A DNA stretch of 64,000 bases from Ferruginibacter sp. (GTDB lineage: Bacteria > Bacteroidota > Bacteroidia > Chitinophagales > Chitinophagaceae): the NCBI GenBank assembly GCA_014379625.1, contig JACMLJ010000095.1, positions 337,411 to 401,410 on the forward strand. The letters are read 5' to 3'. Every line of letters begins with the position of its first letter. The first letter of the stretch is position 1. Made by a program: the position numbers and the translations under genes. Shown piece by piece: positions 8,224 to 17,871 of this stretch. Under the pieces are notes generated by a model, which saw only the letters and a program-made list of their open reading frames with translations, was not told the DNA's origin and did no database searches.

Positions 8224-9663
8224 ATGAAACAATTTTTCTTTTTTTTGATGGCATCCGTACCCTGTATCACGTCATCCGCGCAGGAATTCAAAGTTATTTT
8301 AAAGGTGCCACAATATAAAACCGGGGTTGCCTACCTAACCTACCATATGGGCAAAAACCTGAATGTAGAAGATTCCGCAGCCGTAAACAACAGTGGAGTG
8401 GCGGTATTTACCGGTAAAAGAAAATTACCACCCGGTATTTATGCGGTGGTTATGCCGGGTAAAAGAATTACAGTGGATTTTTTTGTGGATAAAGAACAGG
8501 TAATTTCGATAAGCGTGGATACTACCGACCTGGTAAATAAGACGATCGTTACAGGATCAAAAGAAAATGTATTGTTTCAGCAATATTACCAATACATTGC
8601 GGTAAAAGGAAAATTAATAGAATCGGAACGGCAGGCTTATCTTCAATCCACTACAAAAAAAGATTCCACGCTGCATGAGTCGAATTATCTTAAGTACAAT
8701 AAAGAATTAAATGATTTCCGGGAAGGGATCACCACGAACCATCCCAAATCGATGATGGCGGTTTTATTGAATGCAATGAAAGAACCCCAACTACCGGCGA
8801 AAAAAATGCAAAGCCGGACCGATTCATTAGAAAACTATTATTACTACAAGGCACATTACTGGGATGGTATAACCTTTATGGATGAACGCATTTTAAGAAC
8901 CCCTTTCTTTCTTCCCAAATTTGAAAAGTATTATCGTGAAATCGTTGCCCCGCAGTCAGACAGCATTATTAAGGAGGCTGACTACCAGTTGCTGCTTGCG
9001 CGAAGCAGTCCGGAAGTGTATAAATTTTTATTGAACTGGCTTACAGATGAATATATTAATCCAAAGTACATGGGGCAGGATGCGATTTTTGTGCACCTGT
9101 TTGAAAAATACCATAGCAAGGGACTTACCGGCTGGCTCAATGAAAAACAAATGGAATCAATCAGCCGGAGGGCCTATATGTTAATGGCCAACCTGATTGG
9201 CTTAAAGGCTGCAGACCTGGAAATGCTGGATACAAGCGGCAAGCCCTCACCTTTATACCAGGTAAAGGCAGACTATACCATTGTTTGTTTTTGGGATCCT
9301 ACCTGCGGTCATTGTAAAGAGGAACTCCCCAGACTGGATTCTATTTACCGGGCAAGCTGGAAAGATCACGGCGTTAAAATATATGCCGTGTTATCTGCTG
9401 ATTCAAAAGAAGACCTGAAAGCGGAATGGCTAAAATACATCCGGGAACACAACCTGGGTGACTGGACCAATGTTTACCAGACAAAGGAAATGGAAACGGC
9501 CGGATATGCAGCTCAAAAACCCGGCTACCGCCAGTTGTATGATATTACCCTTACTCCCACCCTGTACCTGCTGGACAACGAGAAACGCATTATCGGGAAA
9601 AAATTATCCTGGCAGCAATTAGATGATTTGTTGAAAGTGAAATGGAACGCAACGACAAAATAA
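8224..9663 (+). CDS. Secreted TlpA-like thioredoxin-fold protein (DUF4369/DUF5106 type)
   Basis: A 479-residue exported protein. I chose the ATG at 8224 because it gives a clean signal peptide (MKQFFFFLMASVPC... SSAQ); an in-frame ATG 60 bp upstream would spoil it. Residues ~25-125 form a beta-rich DUF4369-like domain. A helical DUF5106-like middle follows, and the C-terminal ~150 residues are a thioredoxin fold with the redox motif CGHC (in WDPTCGHCKEELP). Such proteins reduce or isomerise disulfides in the periplasm of Bacteroidota. It is divergent from rlmD, with about 150 bp between. Confidence 0.87.
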   Translation: MKQFFFFLMASVPCITSSAQEFKVILKVPQYKTGVAYLTYHMGKNLNVEDSAAVNNSGVAVFTGKRKLPPGIYAVVMPGKRITVDFFVDKEQVISISVDTTDLVNKTIVTGSKENVLFQQYYQYIAVKGKLIESERQAYLQSTTKKDSTLHESNYLKYNKELNDFREGITTNHPKSMMAVLLNAMKEPQLPAKKMQSRTDSLENYYYYKAHYWDGITFMDERILRTPFFLPKFEKYYREIVAPQSDSIIKEADYQLLLARSSPEVYKFLLNWLTDEYINPKYMGQDAIFVHLFEKYHSKGLTGWLNEKQMESISRRAYMLMANLIGLKAADLEMLDTSGKPSPLYQVKADYTIVCFWDPTCGHCKEELPRLDSIYRASWKDHGVKIYAVLSADSKEDLKAEWLKYIREHNLGDWTNVYQTKEMETAGYAAQKPGYRQLYDITLTPTLYLLDNEKRIIGKKLSWQQLDDLLKVKWNATTK

Positions 9664-9865
9664 TCTGAATATCGTTTACGGTTCATGCAGGAAATTTTGA
9701 CCTTGCGGCATTTAGTAACGGTGTTCATTACTGGCCAAAATCTGATCCTCTTTACTGGTAACCATGAACTTTAAACCTTCCGAATATTTCACCCTTGACC
9801 ATTGACCCCTCACCCATAAAACCGCCTCTTTACAAATATCAAAACATTAATAAAATTGGTTCAAC

Positions 9866-11797
9866 ATGAAGAAAATAATAACACTGTTTATACTATGCCT
9901 GGGGGCAACGCAGCTTTTTTCTCAAACACTTTTTACATATGGGCCTTACCAGGTTGGAAAAGACGAGTTTTTAAGGGCTTACAATAAAAATAAAACGCCG
10001 GTTACCAATAAAGAACAATCACTGAAGGAATATCTTGACCTGTACTCCAGGTTTAAGCTGAAAGTGAAAACCGCGCAGGAGCAGCGACTCGATACTTTGC
10101 CACAACTTCAAAACGATTTACAAAACTTTCGCAACCAGGTAGCAGATGGATACATGAATGACGAAAAAGGGCTAAACCTATTGATAGAAGAAGCAATACA
10201 GCGCAGCCAGAAGGATATACATTTATTGCATTTCAGTATTGCCATACCTTCAAAAATGAGTGCGGCAGATACATTGAAAGCTTATACGGCAATGAATGAA
10301 CTGGTATCCAAATTGAAAGAAGGCAAAACCAATTATTCAGCAATTACAGACCAGATCAGCGAAAAATATATGAAGGTAAAAGGAGACGACCTTGGCTATA
10401 TTACTGCCTTAACCCTTCCTTATGAAATCGAAAACCTGGTGTATAAGTTAAAGCCTGGCGGTATCTCCAACCCCTATCGTACCAAAGCGGCGCTGCACGT
10501 TTTTAAAAACGCGGATGAGCGAAAAAGCGCCGGAAAATGGAAAATAGCCCAGGTATTATTAACCATACCTCCTGATGTATCCGGTGCAGAATTAAAGGCA
10601 ATTGAGAAGAAAGCAGATTCTATTTATGCATTGCTGACGGGCGGAGCGGATTTCGCCACTCTGGCTAAACAACTAAGCGAAGACAAACTAACTTATATGA
10701 ATGGTGGTGAAATGCCGGAGTTTGGTACAGGCAAGTATGAACTGCCATTTGAAAGCAAGGTATTTGAATTAAAAAAAGACGGGGATATCTCAAAGCCTAT
10801 TTTTACGGGCTATGGGTATCATATTGTAAAACGATTGCAACAGCGGGACATACCGGGTGATAAAAGCGATGAAGCATTTGTGGCCGCGTTAAAACAACAA
10901 ATATCAGCGGACTCAAGAATAAACGCCACAAAGGCCGGTTTCTTAAAAACCGTAAAAATAAAAACAGGATATAAAAAGAATGCAATTATAAAAGATACTG
11001 ACCTTTTTAAATATGCCGACAGTGTAGCCGCAACCAACCAGGTTAGAAATTATCCCATTAATAATAAAACGATTTTTTCTTTTACTCAGTTGAATGTGAA
11101 GGGATCGGACTGGTTAAATTTTGTAAAAGATTATAAACTCAACAGGGATGTATACAAAGGAGAAGACAATAAAGAGTTATTAGAAAAATATACTGCAACC
11201 ACTTCGTTTGAGTATTACCGTAAGCACCTCGAAGCGTTTGATAAAGATTTTAAATACCAGGTGCAGGAGTTTAAGGAGGGCAATATGTTGTTTGAAATTA
11301 TGGAAAGAAATGTATGGAATAAAGCGGCCGGTGACAGTACAGGTTTGCAAAACTATTACAATGAGCATAAGGCGAATTATAAATGGGCGGCCAGCGCTGA
11401 TATCTTGTTATTTAATTGCAGCGACGGAAAAGTAGCTGAAGAGGCTTCCAGCGCATTGAAGAACGGCAAAAACTGGAAAAAACTGGCGGAAGAAAGTGAT
11501 GGTAAAATACAGGCAGATTCAGGCAGGTATGAACTTTCTCAATTACCGTTGCCACAGGGTTCGGTTATCATCGATGGGTTACTATCAGCGCCCGTTACCA
11601 ATAGCGGCGATAACACCTCAAGTTTCGTAAAAGTGTTGAAAATGTTCCCCGCAAACCAGCAAAGAAGCTTTGAAGAAGCAAAGGGCCTGGTAATAAACGA
11701 CTATCAGACTTTTTTGGAAGAAAAATGGGTAGCAGCGTTAAAAAAGAAATACCCTGTGAAGGTAAATGAAGTAGTCTTCCGGTCAATGCTTCAGTAA
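9866..11797 (+). CDS. Periplasmic peptidyl-prolyl isomerase (parvulin/PpiC type)
   Basis: A 643-residue secreted foldase. The signal peptide ends near FSQT. The N-terminal ~120 residues are helical SurA-like chaperone sequence. Two parvulin-like domains follow: a divergent one at ~120-215 (IHLLHFSIAI...) and a well-conserved one at ~222-330 (KIAQVLLTI... LAKQLSED... GGEMPEFGTG... FTGYGYHIVKRL). A long C-terminal chaperone segment closes the protein. It likely helps fold outer-membrane proteins. A strong terminator follows at once, so the gene ends its transcript. Confidence 0.88.
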   Translation: MKKIITLFILCLGATQLFSQTLFTYGPYQVGKDEFLRAYNKNKTPVTNKEQSLKEYLDLYSRFKLKVKTAQEQRLDTLPQLQNDLQNFRNQVADGYMNDEKGLNLLIEEAIQRSQKDIHLLHFSIAIPSKMSAADTLKAYTAMNELVSKLKEGKTNYSAITDQISEKYMKVKGDDLGYITALTLPYEIENLVYKLKPGGISNPYRTKAALHVFKNADERKSAGKWKIAQVLLTIPPDVSGAELKAIEKKADSIYALLTGGADFATLAKQLSEDKLTYMNGGEMPEFGTGKYELPFESKVFELKKDGDISKPIFTGYGYHIVKRLQQRDIPGDKSDEAFVAALKQQISADSRINATKAGFLKTVKIKTGYKKNAIIKDTDLFKYADSVAATNQVRNYPINNKTIFSFTQLNVKGSDWLNFVKDYKLNRDVYKGEDNKELLEKYTATTSFEYYRKHLEAFDKDFKYQVQEFKEGNMLFEIMERNVWNKAAGDSTGLQNYYNEHKANYKWAASADILLFNCSDGKVAEEASSALKNGKNWKKLAEESDGKIQADSGRYELSQLPLPQGSVIIDGLLSAPVTNSGDNTSSFVKVLKMFPANQQRSFEEAKGLVINDYQTFLEEKWVAALKKKYPVKVNEVVFRSMLQ

Positions 11798-11817
11798 ACC
11801 GGGATAAGTATTGGTAC

Positions 11818-11854
11818 AAAAAGCCTGCCTTCAAATCCTGATGGCAGGCTTTTT
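11818..11854 (+). terminator. Rho-independent terminator after the parvulin gene
   Basis: A perfect 12-bp stem, AAAAAGCCTGCC with GGCAGGCTTTTT, around a 13-nt loop. The stem's own A- and T-tracts make it active in both directions. It lies 21 bp past the stop codon. Confidence 0.92.
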
Positions 11855-11931
11855 GTTTAAGGGGGATAAAAAGAGTATGGCATGTAAAATTAACTGCCTC
11901 TACTCATTATAAACCTCAAAACTTACAAGGT

Positions 11932-12636
11932 ATGATTACGAAGAAATTAATGGCATTGTCTCTACTAACAGCTATGGTTATCGGCGCAAAAGCACAGTTT
12001 TATGTACAGGGCGGACTTAATCTCGCCAATATAACAAAAACAACAGACGGACAAACAGAAAAAAATAATTGGCTGCCTACATTTAATGCCGGCTTTATGG
12101 GAAGATTTGGTTTATCAGATGTAGTTGACCTTGAATCCGGCGTTTTATTATCAGGCAGGGGTTCAAAAGCGGAAACCTATTTTACCGATGCCAGGGACAA
12201 TAATTATGTAAAAACAAAGTTTAATCCTACGTATATTGAAATTCCTTTAAATGCCGTGGTTAAATTTCCACTGGACGTAAAATCCAAATCTAATATTTTT
12301 ATCAATGCCGGGCCCTATATTGCTATTGGCGTGTTAGGTAAAACCAGGGTAGACCGAAAAATAATTGGGACTACTTCTAATTTCACCAGCGATATTAAAT
12401 TTAGCAATGACGATCCATTTACGTCTGAACAGGATGACGCGGCTTATGATAAATTAAAGCGATTTGATTACGGCGTCAATTTAGGTGGTGGTATTGACTT
12501 TGGAAAATTTATATTAAAAGCGAATTACGGACTGGGTTTGGCAAAAATAAACAGTACACAAAGCAATAATACCGAGGATGATAAAAATAAATTCCGCACA
12601 TTCAGTATATCTGCCGGTATTCCATTAGGCAAATAA
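11932..12636 (+). CDS. Outer-membrane beta-barrel protein, PorT-like
   Basis: A 234-residue exported protein. The signal peptide ends at AKAQF, and the mature part is built of alternating hydrophobic strands (FYVQGGLNLANI, FNAGFMGRFGL, YIEIPLNAVVKF, FDYGVNLGGGIDFGKFILKANYGLGL) ending in FRTFSISAGIPLGK. This is the pattern of the porin-family beta-barrel (PF13568-like) common in Bacteroidota. No cargo or partner can be inferred. Confidence 0.85.
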   Translation: MITKKLMALSLLTAMVIGAKAQFYVQGGLNLANITKTTDGQTEKNNWLPTFNAGFMGRFGLSDVVDLESGVLLSGRGSKAETYFTDARDNNYVKTKFNPTYIEIPLNAVVKFPLDVKSKSNIFINAGPYIAIGVLGKTRVDRKIIGTTSNFTSDIKFSNDDPFTSEQDDAAYDKLKRFDYGVNLGGGIDFGKFILKANYGLGLAKINSTQSNNTEDDKNKFRTFSISAGIPLGK

Positions 12637-12921
12637 CAGGTAAAAATTAAAAGCATAAAGGGTAAAGCCGCTGTTAAAACCACAGGGACTTTGCCCATTT
12701 TTTATTGCAAAAATCTACCGGCATAAAGCATTTGCGAAGTTTTATCAGCAGGTTAAGTTTAAAAGATATTACGTTTTAGGCGCCAGGGCGAAAAAAACTA
12801 ATTGGTGTTTATCAGGGTACACCATATTGTCACTAACATACAGGTAAAAATAAATCCGGTAATAGGGCTAAGCTAATCATGGTAAAAAACAAAAAAAATC
12901 CTTAAGGCATGGATAAAATTT

Positions 12922-13875
12922 TTATTTTATTTCCTTTACCACATTGTAAATCACTTTGGGTTTCCCCAATGTATAGTAGTGTAATACAGGCACACCAAAT
13001 GCCATTAGTTCTTTCGATTGCTGTACAAGCCATTTGGTACCAATTTCCTCCACATCCTGGTCTGTTTTAGCTTTCGAAATGGCATCCGATAAATCGGTTG
13101 GAATATCTACGTGGAATATTTTAGGTAAAATGGTCAGTTGTTTTTTGTTGGTAAGTGGTTTTAGCCCGGGGATGATCGGCACAGTAATGCCTATGGCACG
13201 GCAGTCTTTTACAAACTGAAAGAATTTTTCGTTATCAAAAAACATTTGGGTCATGATGTAATCCGCACCGGCATCAACCTTGTCTTTCAGGTGAAGCAGG
13301 TCGGTTTGCAGGTTGGGCGCTTCAAAATGTTTTTCGGGATAACCCGCAGTGCCAATGCAAAAATCGGGCTTTTCGCCATTCTTGATATCCTCTTCCTGGT
13401 AGATCCCGTTTTTCAGGTTCACCACCTGTTTTAACAGGTCAACAGCATAGGCATGGCCATCGGGTTCTGGTTCGAAATTGGTTTCATTTTTTGCGGCATC
13501 ACCCCTTAGTACCAGCACATTGTCGATTCCCAGGAAGTTAAGGTCTATCAGGGCATCTTCAGTTACCCGTTTGCTAAAACCGCCGCAAATCAAATGTGGA
13601 ACCGTATCAATATTATAATGATTTTTTATTGCCGCGCAAATGGCGACCGTACCAGGCCGTTTTCTAACTTCTACTTTTTCGAAAGTGCCATCCCCTTTTT
13701 TCTTAAACATGGTTTCGCTCCGGTGGTAAGTAACATTTATAAACGAAGGCTTAAACTCCATCAAGGGATTCAAATGGTCATAAATGGATTGAATCGTCCT
13801 GCCCTTTAACGGCGGTAAAACTTCAAATGAAACCAGCGTATCTTTTGCCTGCGAAATGTGATCTGTTATTTTCAT
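12922..13875 (-). CDS. metF: Methylenetetrahydrofolate reductase
   Basis: A 317-residue flavoprotein of one-carbon metabolism that reduces 5,10-methylene-THF to 5-methyl-THF for methionine synthesis. Family blocks are visible: SFEVLPP at the N-terminus (catalytic Glu in the FE motif), PSFINVTYH, TVPHLICGG, VLRGD, IGTAGYPEKH, ADYIMTQMFFD and PIIPGLKP. Length is typical of the bacterial enzyme, without the eukaryotic regulatory domain. The promoter probably includes a TATATTTG element directly upstream. Confidence 0.97.
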   Translation of the reverse strand: MKITDHISQAKDTLVSFEVLPPLKGRTIQSIYDHLNPLMEFKPSFINVTYHRSETMFKKKGDGTFEKVEVRKRPGTVAICAAIKNHYNIDTVPHLICGGFSKRVTEDALIDLNFLGIDNVLVLRGDAAKNETNFEPEPDGHAYAVDLLKQVVNLKNGIYQEEDIKNGEKPDFCIGTAGYPEKHFEAPNLQTDLLHLKDKVDAGADYIMTQMFFDNEKFFQFVKDCRAIGITVPIIPGLKPLTNKKQLTILPKIFHVDIPTDLSDAISKAKTDQDVEEIGTKWLVQQSKELMAFGVPVLHYYTLGKPKVIYNVVKEIK

Positions 13876-13891
13876 AAATATAATATGACCG

Positions 13892-13899
13892 CAAATATA
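13892..13899 (-). promoter_or_regulatory. Putative -7 element of metF
   Basis: TATATTTG on the minus strand matches the Bacteroidota -7 consensus TAnnTTTG, 17 bp before the metF start. No clear -33 TTTG lies at the ideal distance. Confidence 0.5.
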
Positions 13900-13911
13900 A
13901 ACCCTAAACTC

Positions 13912-13944
13912 AAAAAACCCTGTGTTTATATCACAAGGTTTTTT
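13912..13944 (-). terminator. Bidirectional hairpin terminator between the 14057-15667 gene and metF
   Basis: A 13-bp stem with one mismatch: AAAAAACCCTGTG and CACAAGGTTTTTT around a 7-nt loop. On the minus strand it would end the transcript of the 14057-15667 gene just before the metF promoter. Confidence 0.8.
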
Positions 13945-14056
13945 TTAAAATGTTATTTGATTACCAGGGGCTAATAGCCTTTCTCATTTTACAAATACAA
14001 TAGCATTCAGGCCAAATGTATTTTTCTGCGTCCCCGGGTGGCGGGTTTATAAACAA

Positions 14057-15667
14057 CTATTCAAAAACATATTTGGCCAGCCATAATTTTTTATAATCAT
14101 CATCATTGCCAATATAAGTTACACTGTTTTCATTTTTATCTGTCATGGGCAAAAATGCACTGCTGATATAAAATTTTTCATTGCCCAGTATGGCAAAATT
14201 GCTGATGGAATTGTTTTGCAAATCGAGCCTGGCAATACGCGGAAAAAATTTTGCACGATAGGTAGCATCTCCATTATACGCATCCACAAAGCCATCATAT
14301 CCTTTAAACCCTTTTACTTCCAGTATGGTCCAGTAAATACTTTTACCGTCTTTTGAAGCCCTGAAAGATTGCCTTACAGGAAATATTTCACTCTTTTTTT
14401 CTGTATTCATCTTTTCAGTTCCAAACTGTGTTTTCAACTGACCGTTCTTATCAAAGTAAAAGCAGATAATATCTTCATAAGACTTTACAGGATTACCCGC
14501 ACCAAGTTTTACCTTACTCATCAACTGCCCTGCAACTAAATATTCTTCATTACCGGTCACATAAAAACTGTTCACCTGGAAATTTTTTCCTTTATATGCA
14601 TCGGCTTTTTTATCAGCAGGTGCAGTCTTAAATTTTGATTTGAAATCACTGATCGGAGTAGTGGAAGCAAAGTTGAGTTTGTTGCCGGTAAACTTTAGCA
14701 TGTGGAAATTGTCCATTTTATTATCGGCTTTCTTCATCCATTTTTCATCCCGGTAATTCTGTGCTTCCTTATAACAGGGATTACTTATTTCGGCAACATA
14801 ATCGTCAAATACCTCGTCAAAACTGTCATTCGATTTGGTAGAAGTTCCACTAAAAAACATGGAGCCGTTTACTTCCTGCGCGTTAGTAATAAGTAAGTTG
14901 GTGGAAGGGCTTTTGAAAACCACTTTATTTTTTAAGTCACCTTTTCCTGAATATTGGAGATAAGTGTAGTTGAAAAGATCCGGCTCAGTTTTTTTGGGAG
15001 CATACACCATCACTACATCCCCGTTGTCAAGCTGTTGGGTATATACGAGCGATTGCGAGCCGGTGATGTCAATTGCTTTTGTGCTGATATCCAGGTCGCT
15101 ATTTACACTCAATATAAAAAAATCGTTTTGGTTCTTTTTTTCCTTGTTGTCCGTGGCGGCAATTACAAATAGATTGTCATCATCACCCCCGTTAAATGCA
15201 GCGTAACCGGTATATTTACCGTTGTCACCTTTTGCCTTAATGGTTTCTGATTTAATGGTTTTATCATAAACATAGCGCTGTTTTTTGTAATCCCATTTTG
15301 TATTGATGGTGCTTGTACTGAGTTTTAATTTCATACTGAGCGCATCAAAAGAACTGCATCCCCCAACATAGGCGTTAAACCGGGTCTGGGTTTTGTCTGG
15401 CATTGATGCTGCAGATACTTTCGGCGCAGCCACTTCTTCATTCTTCACAAATTTCATATTTTTATCAAACAGGTAGGTTTCATAAAAAACTTCATTTTTC
15501 TTTTTATCACCGCCAATTTTATAAGTGACCAGGTAGTTGCCCCCTGTATAATCTGTTTCGGATATATATCCGTTTTTTGCTTTTTTAGACAGTTCCTGCA
15601 CCGCTTCCTGTGCGATTGATGAACCTGCAAAACAACAAATAAACGATAATGCAATAATGTGTTTCAT
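14057..15667 (-). CDS. Exported protein of unknown function
   Basis: A 536-residue secreted protein with a signal peptide cut after SSIAQ. The mature part is beta-rich, with repeated strands such as NGYISETDYTGGNYLVTYKI and DVVMVYAPKK, and may form a propeller-like fold; I do not recognise a family. It ends LWLAKYVFE with no T9SS-type C-terminal domain visible. Its upstream region carries one copy of the conserved motif also found before the 17234 gene, so both units may be regulated together. Confidence 0.75.
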   Translation of the reverse strand: MKHIIALSFICCFAGSSIAQEAVQELSKKAKNGYISETDYTGGNYLVTYKIGGDKKKNEVFYETYLFDKNMKFVKNEEVAAPKVSAASMPDKTQTRFNAYVGGCSSFDALSMKLKLSTSTINTKWDYKKQRYVYDKTIKSETIKAKGDNGKYTGYAAFNGGDDDNLFVIAATDNKEKKNQNDFFILSVNSDLDISTKAIDITGSQSLVYTQQLDNGDVVMVYAPKKTEPDLFNYTYLQYSGKGDLKNKVVFKSPSTNLLITNAQEVNGSMFFSGTSTKSNDSFDEVFDDYVAEISNPCYKEAQNYRDEKWMKKADNKMDNFHMLKFTGNKLNFASTTPISDFKSKFKTAPADKKADAYKGKNFQVNSFYVTGNEEYLVAGQLMSKVKLGAGNPVKSYEDIICFYFDKNGQLKTQFGTEKMNTEKKSEIFPVRQSFRASKDGKSIYWTILEVKGFKGYDGFVDAYNGDATYRAKFFPRIARLDLQNNSISNFAILGNEKFYISSAFLPMTDKNENSVTYIGNDDDYKKLWLAKYVFE

Positions 15668-15750
15668 GCTATAATTTTTTAAGTGTTTAGAATGATGGCT
15701 TTAACTTTTATGCCATTGTAAATCTATGGATTGCAACAGTGGCCATGAGG

Positions 15751-15771
15751 GTGAAAAAAGTAGTAATTATT
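15751..15771. promoter_or_regulatory. Conserved regulatory motif, copy 1
   Basis: A 21-bp site with core AAAGTAGTAATTATT, preceded by GTGAAA. It lies 84-104 bp before the start of the minus-strand gene at 15667. It matches the site at 17307-17327 at 20 of 21 bases. Placement suggests an activator site just upstream of the core promoter; the binding protein is not known from sequence. Confidence 0.55.
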
Positions 15772-15783
15772 ATCTTTTTAATG

Positions 15784-15804
15784 ACCCCGGCCAATTGCCG
15801 GGGT
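15784..15804. repeat. GC-rich perfect inverted repeat
   Basis: ACCCCGGC and GCCGGGGT around CAATT form a perfect 8-bp palindromic stem, 13 bp from the motif copy at 15751-15771. No T-run follows on either strand, so it is not a standard terminator. It could be a protein-binding site or an RNA hairpin. Confidence 0.6.
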
Positions 15805-15865
15805 TGATTATGCAGATCGCAAGCTATTGGGATGATATGCATGGCAGGACTAATAACAATAAGGC

Positions 15866-15900
15866 AAAAACGTCCTTATGCCTTTAGCACAAGGACTTTT
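15866..15900 (-). terminator. Terminator after the 17234-15925 gene pair
   Basis: GTCCTT and AAGGAC form a short stem flanked by AAAAAC on one side and CTTTT on the other. On the minus strand it is followed by GTTTTT, about 30 bp past the stop of the lipoprotein gene. The stem is only 6 bp, so strength is modest. Confidence 0.6.
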
Positions 15901-15924
15901 ATATAATCAATGCAACAAATAATT

Positions 15925-16650
15925 TTATAGTGTACGCTTTGCAGTTATGGTAACCGTTTTGTTATTACCATCTAAAAAACTACCTGAAATCTGGTCTGCG
16001 GTTACCGTACCAATTGTACCCGCCTGCCCGGTTCCAAACAATTGATTATTGCTGATAGTGCCATCCATATTGCCGGTAGTTGTACTTCCGGTTTTCCGGT
16101 GGATACCTCCCCATATACCTGTGGTTTTCAGGATGATCATATTAAACGTTCCTGTTTCGGGGAGGGTAGTGGAATAAGCGCCCTCAAAACATTGAATTAA
16201 ATTAGTGGATGTTTCTTTAACAATGTTGAATGTGGAATTAGGATGGCCAGGTATAGACGATGATGTAACTGTTGGGGCGCCGCCACCAAGGCCAACTGAA
16301 AAATTAACAGATACTGCCGACCCGTTTAAAAGGCCTGTGAAGTTAGCAATATAGGGCTGTCCGGCTACCCAGGTAACCGCAGAACTAAGATTCACCGTTA
16401 TACCGTCAATCACCATCAGCGCTGTAATAGTTGTGCCATTATTTGCAATATCAAACATGACTGTTCCGGAAGAACCTATTACAACGCCTTTATAAATTCC
16501 TTTACTGCTGGTATTATTTGCAACCAGTGCATCCGGGGCCGTTTTACAGGTTGTGCAGGTGTAGGCCGGAGTAGCGGGCTTGGTATCTTTTTTACAGGAA
16601 GAAAAAGAAGCCGCTACCAATAGGGCTAAGAGGATATGTACTTTTTTCAT
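15925..16650 (-). CDS. Lipoprotein of unknown function
   Basis: A 241-residue predicted lipoprotein. The N-terminal signal sequence ends in the lipobox FSSC followed by KKD, the usual Bacteroidota signal region. A second Cys pair (TCTTC) lies shortly after in the mature protein. The rest is Gly/Thr/Ser-rich with repeated beta strands (GVVIGSSGTVMFDIANNGTT, GNMDGTISNNQLFGTGQAGT), suggesting a beta-sandwich or barrel-like fold. I do not recognise a family. It begins 35 bp after the barrel gene at 16686-17234 and probably shares its transcript. Confidence 0.75.
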   Translation of the reverse strand: MKKVHILLALLVAASFSSCKKDTKPATPAYTCTTCKTAPDALVANNTSSKGIYKGVVIGSSGTVMFDIANNGTTITALMVIDGITVNLSSAVTWVAGQPYIANFTGLLNGSAVSVNFSVGLGGGAPTVTSSSIPGHPNSTFNIVKETSTNLIQCFEGAYSTTLPETGTFNMIILKTTGIWGGIHRKTGSTTTGNMDGTISNNQLFGTGQAGTIGTVTADQISGSFLDGNNKTVTITAKRTL

Positions 16651-16685
16651 GATTATTTATTTAAGTTTTTTTAAGATGTTTTTTT

Positions 16686-17234
16686 TTATTTAAGCCCGCC
16701 GCCAATACATACGCCAATTTTAATTCCGAGATAACCGGCTTTTTCTTTTAAGAAGTTATACTCTGCACCCATGCGAAGATGCCCCAGTTCAAAACCTGCG
16801 CGTGCCATAAAGCCAAATTCGCTTGCCTGTGGTATTTGCTCATTGGAATCTTCAATATCGATGCTGGCCATGCGGAAAATGCCTCCGCCAACACCTGCGT
16901 ATGGACGAAATTTGGTGTTGGTGAAATAATAGTCACTTGTTGCGAGGTAGGATGCAAGCACTCTTACCGTTCCCGTTTCTCCATCCAGGTCAACATTCGC
17001 CAATGCTGCTCCCTCCAGCCTCAAACCAACGGATAGTTTTTCTATCACTGCGTATTTTGGCTCGATCACAAATATGGCCCCGCCCTTGGTACCTGGGCCT
17101 TGCGGTATGGCGTAACCAAGACTGATAACTGTTTTGAATTTTTTAAAAATGCGGTCGCCCTGTCCGGATTCTTTTTGCGCAAAAGAAAATTGTGCTGTTA
17201 CAACAATCAGCAGCAGTGTCATTGTTTTTTTCAT
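16686..17234 (-). CDS. Small outer-membrane beta-barrel protein
   Basis: A 182-residue exported protein. The signal peptide ends at SFAQ, and amphipathic strands follow (TVISLGYAIPQGPG, LSVGLRLEGAALANVDL, FRPYAGVGGGIFRM, FGFMARAGFELGHLRMGAEYNF), ending in LGIKIGVCIGGGLK. The layout is that of an eight-stranded OmpW/OmpA-like barrel. It is first in a two-gene unit with the lipoprotein at 15925-16650. A copy of the 21-bp motif lies about 75-95 bp upstream. Confidence 0.78.
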   Translation of the reverse strand: MKKTMTLLLIVVTAQFSFAQKESGQGDRIFKKFKTVISLGYAIPQGPGTKGGAIFVIEPKYAVIEKLSVGLRLEGAALANVDLDGETGTVRVLASYLATSDYYFTNTKFRPYAGVGGGIFRMASIDIEDSNEQIPQASEFGFMARAGFELGHLRMGAEYNFLKEKAGYLGIKIGVCIGGGLK

Positions 17235-17866
17235 GATGTTTTTTTATGGTGTATACTTTATTTGTTTTACTGATGCAAAGTAGTCTGGATTTTAAAATAC
17301 TGCAATGTGAATAAAGTAGTAATTATTGTAGCCGGTGATACCTCATTAAATGCGGGCTGCATTTGCTTATGAAATGGAAATAGCTTGCTAACGACACCGT
17401 GTAGCTGTATTCAGCAATTATTAGCGGCTGTTATCTTTTTTCAACAATTTAAAACAATGGTTACCTATAAAACCAGCGCAGGCAAAAAAATGAGTATTAC
17501 TTTTTTCATGTGGGCAAGGCAATTACCGCCATTTGTTTTTTGGATCACAAGGCAATGAAATTCGCAGAACCAGGACTTCGGACAATATCATTTGGCTACG
17601 GGTTCAATTGCTGCGGCATTAAGGATGCGAAATCAAAACGGATAGTTGGTATTGAGGTTATAACCAAAATATTCTTTAGATAAAGCCAATAATAGCATAC
17701 GGCCTCTTGATCAGCCCTCTAAAGTAGCTGTTCAATTAAATCGCAGCAATTAACTAAATGAAACGGAAGTGTAAGTTTAGGGCAAGATAACGGGTTAACT
17801 TTTATCTTGAGCGTGATGGCATGATGGTTGATTTTAGTAAAAGCAATAGCATGAAAAATGTAGTAA
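17235..17866. other. Long intergenic region carrying two motif copies
   Basis: About 630 bases upstream of the barrel/lipoprotein unit and downstream of the response-regulator gene. It holds the promoter-proximal motif at 17307-17327 and part of a weaker third copy at 17851-17871. No convincing coding sequence or RNA was seen. Confidence 0.6.
17307..17327. promoter_or_regulatory. Conserved regulatory motif, copy 2
   Basis: GTGAAT followed by the core AAAGTAGTAATTATT. It lies 73-93 bp before the start of the barrel gene (17234, minus strand) and just upstream of a possible promoter with TTGC and TACTTTG elements. It matches copy 1 at 20 of 21 positions. Confidence 0.6.
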
Positions 17867-17871
17867 TTAAA
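17851..17871. promoter_or_regulatory. Conserved regulatory motif, weaker copy 3
   Basis: ATGAAAAATGTAGTAATTAA matches copy 1 at 17 of 21 positions. It straddles the 3' end of the response-regulator gene. The overlap with coding sequence lowers confidence that it is a functional site. Confidence 0.35.
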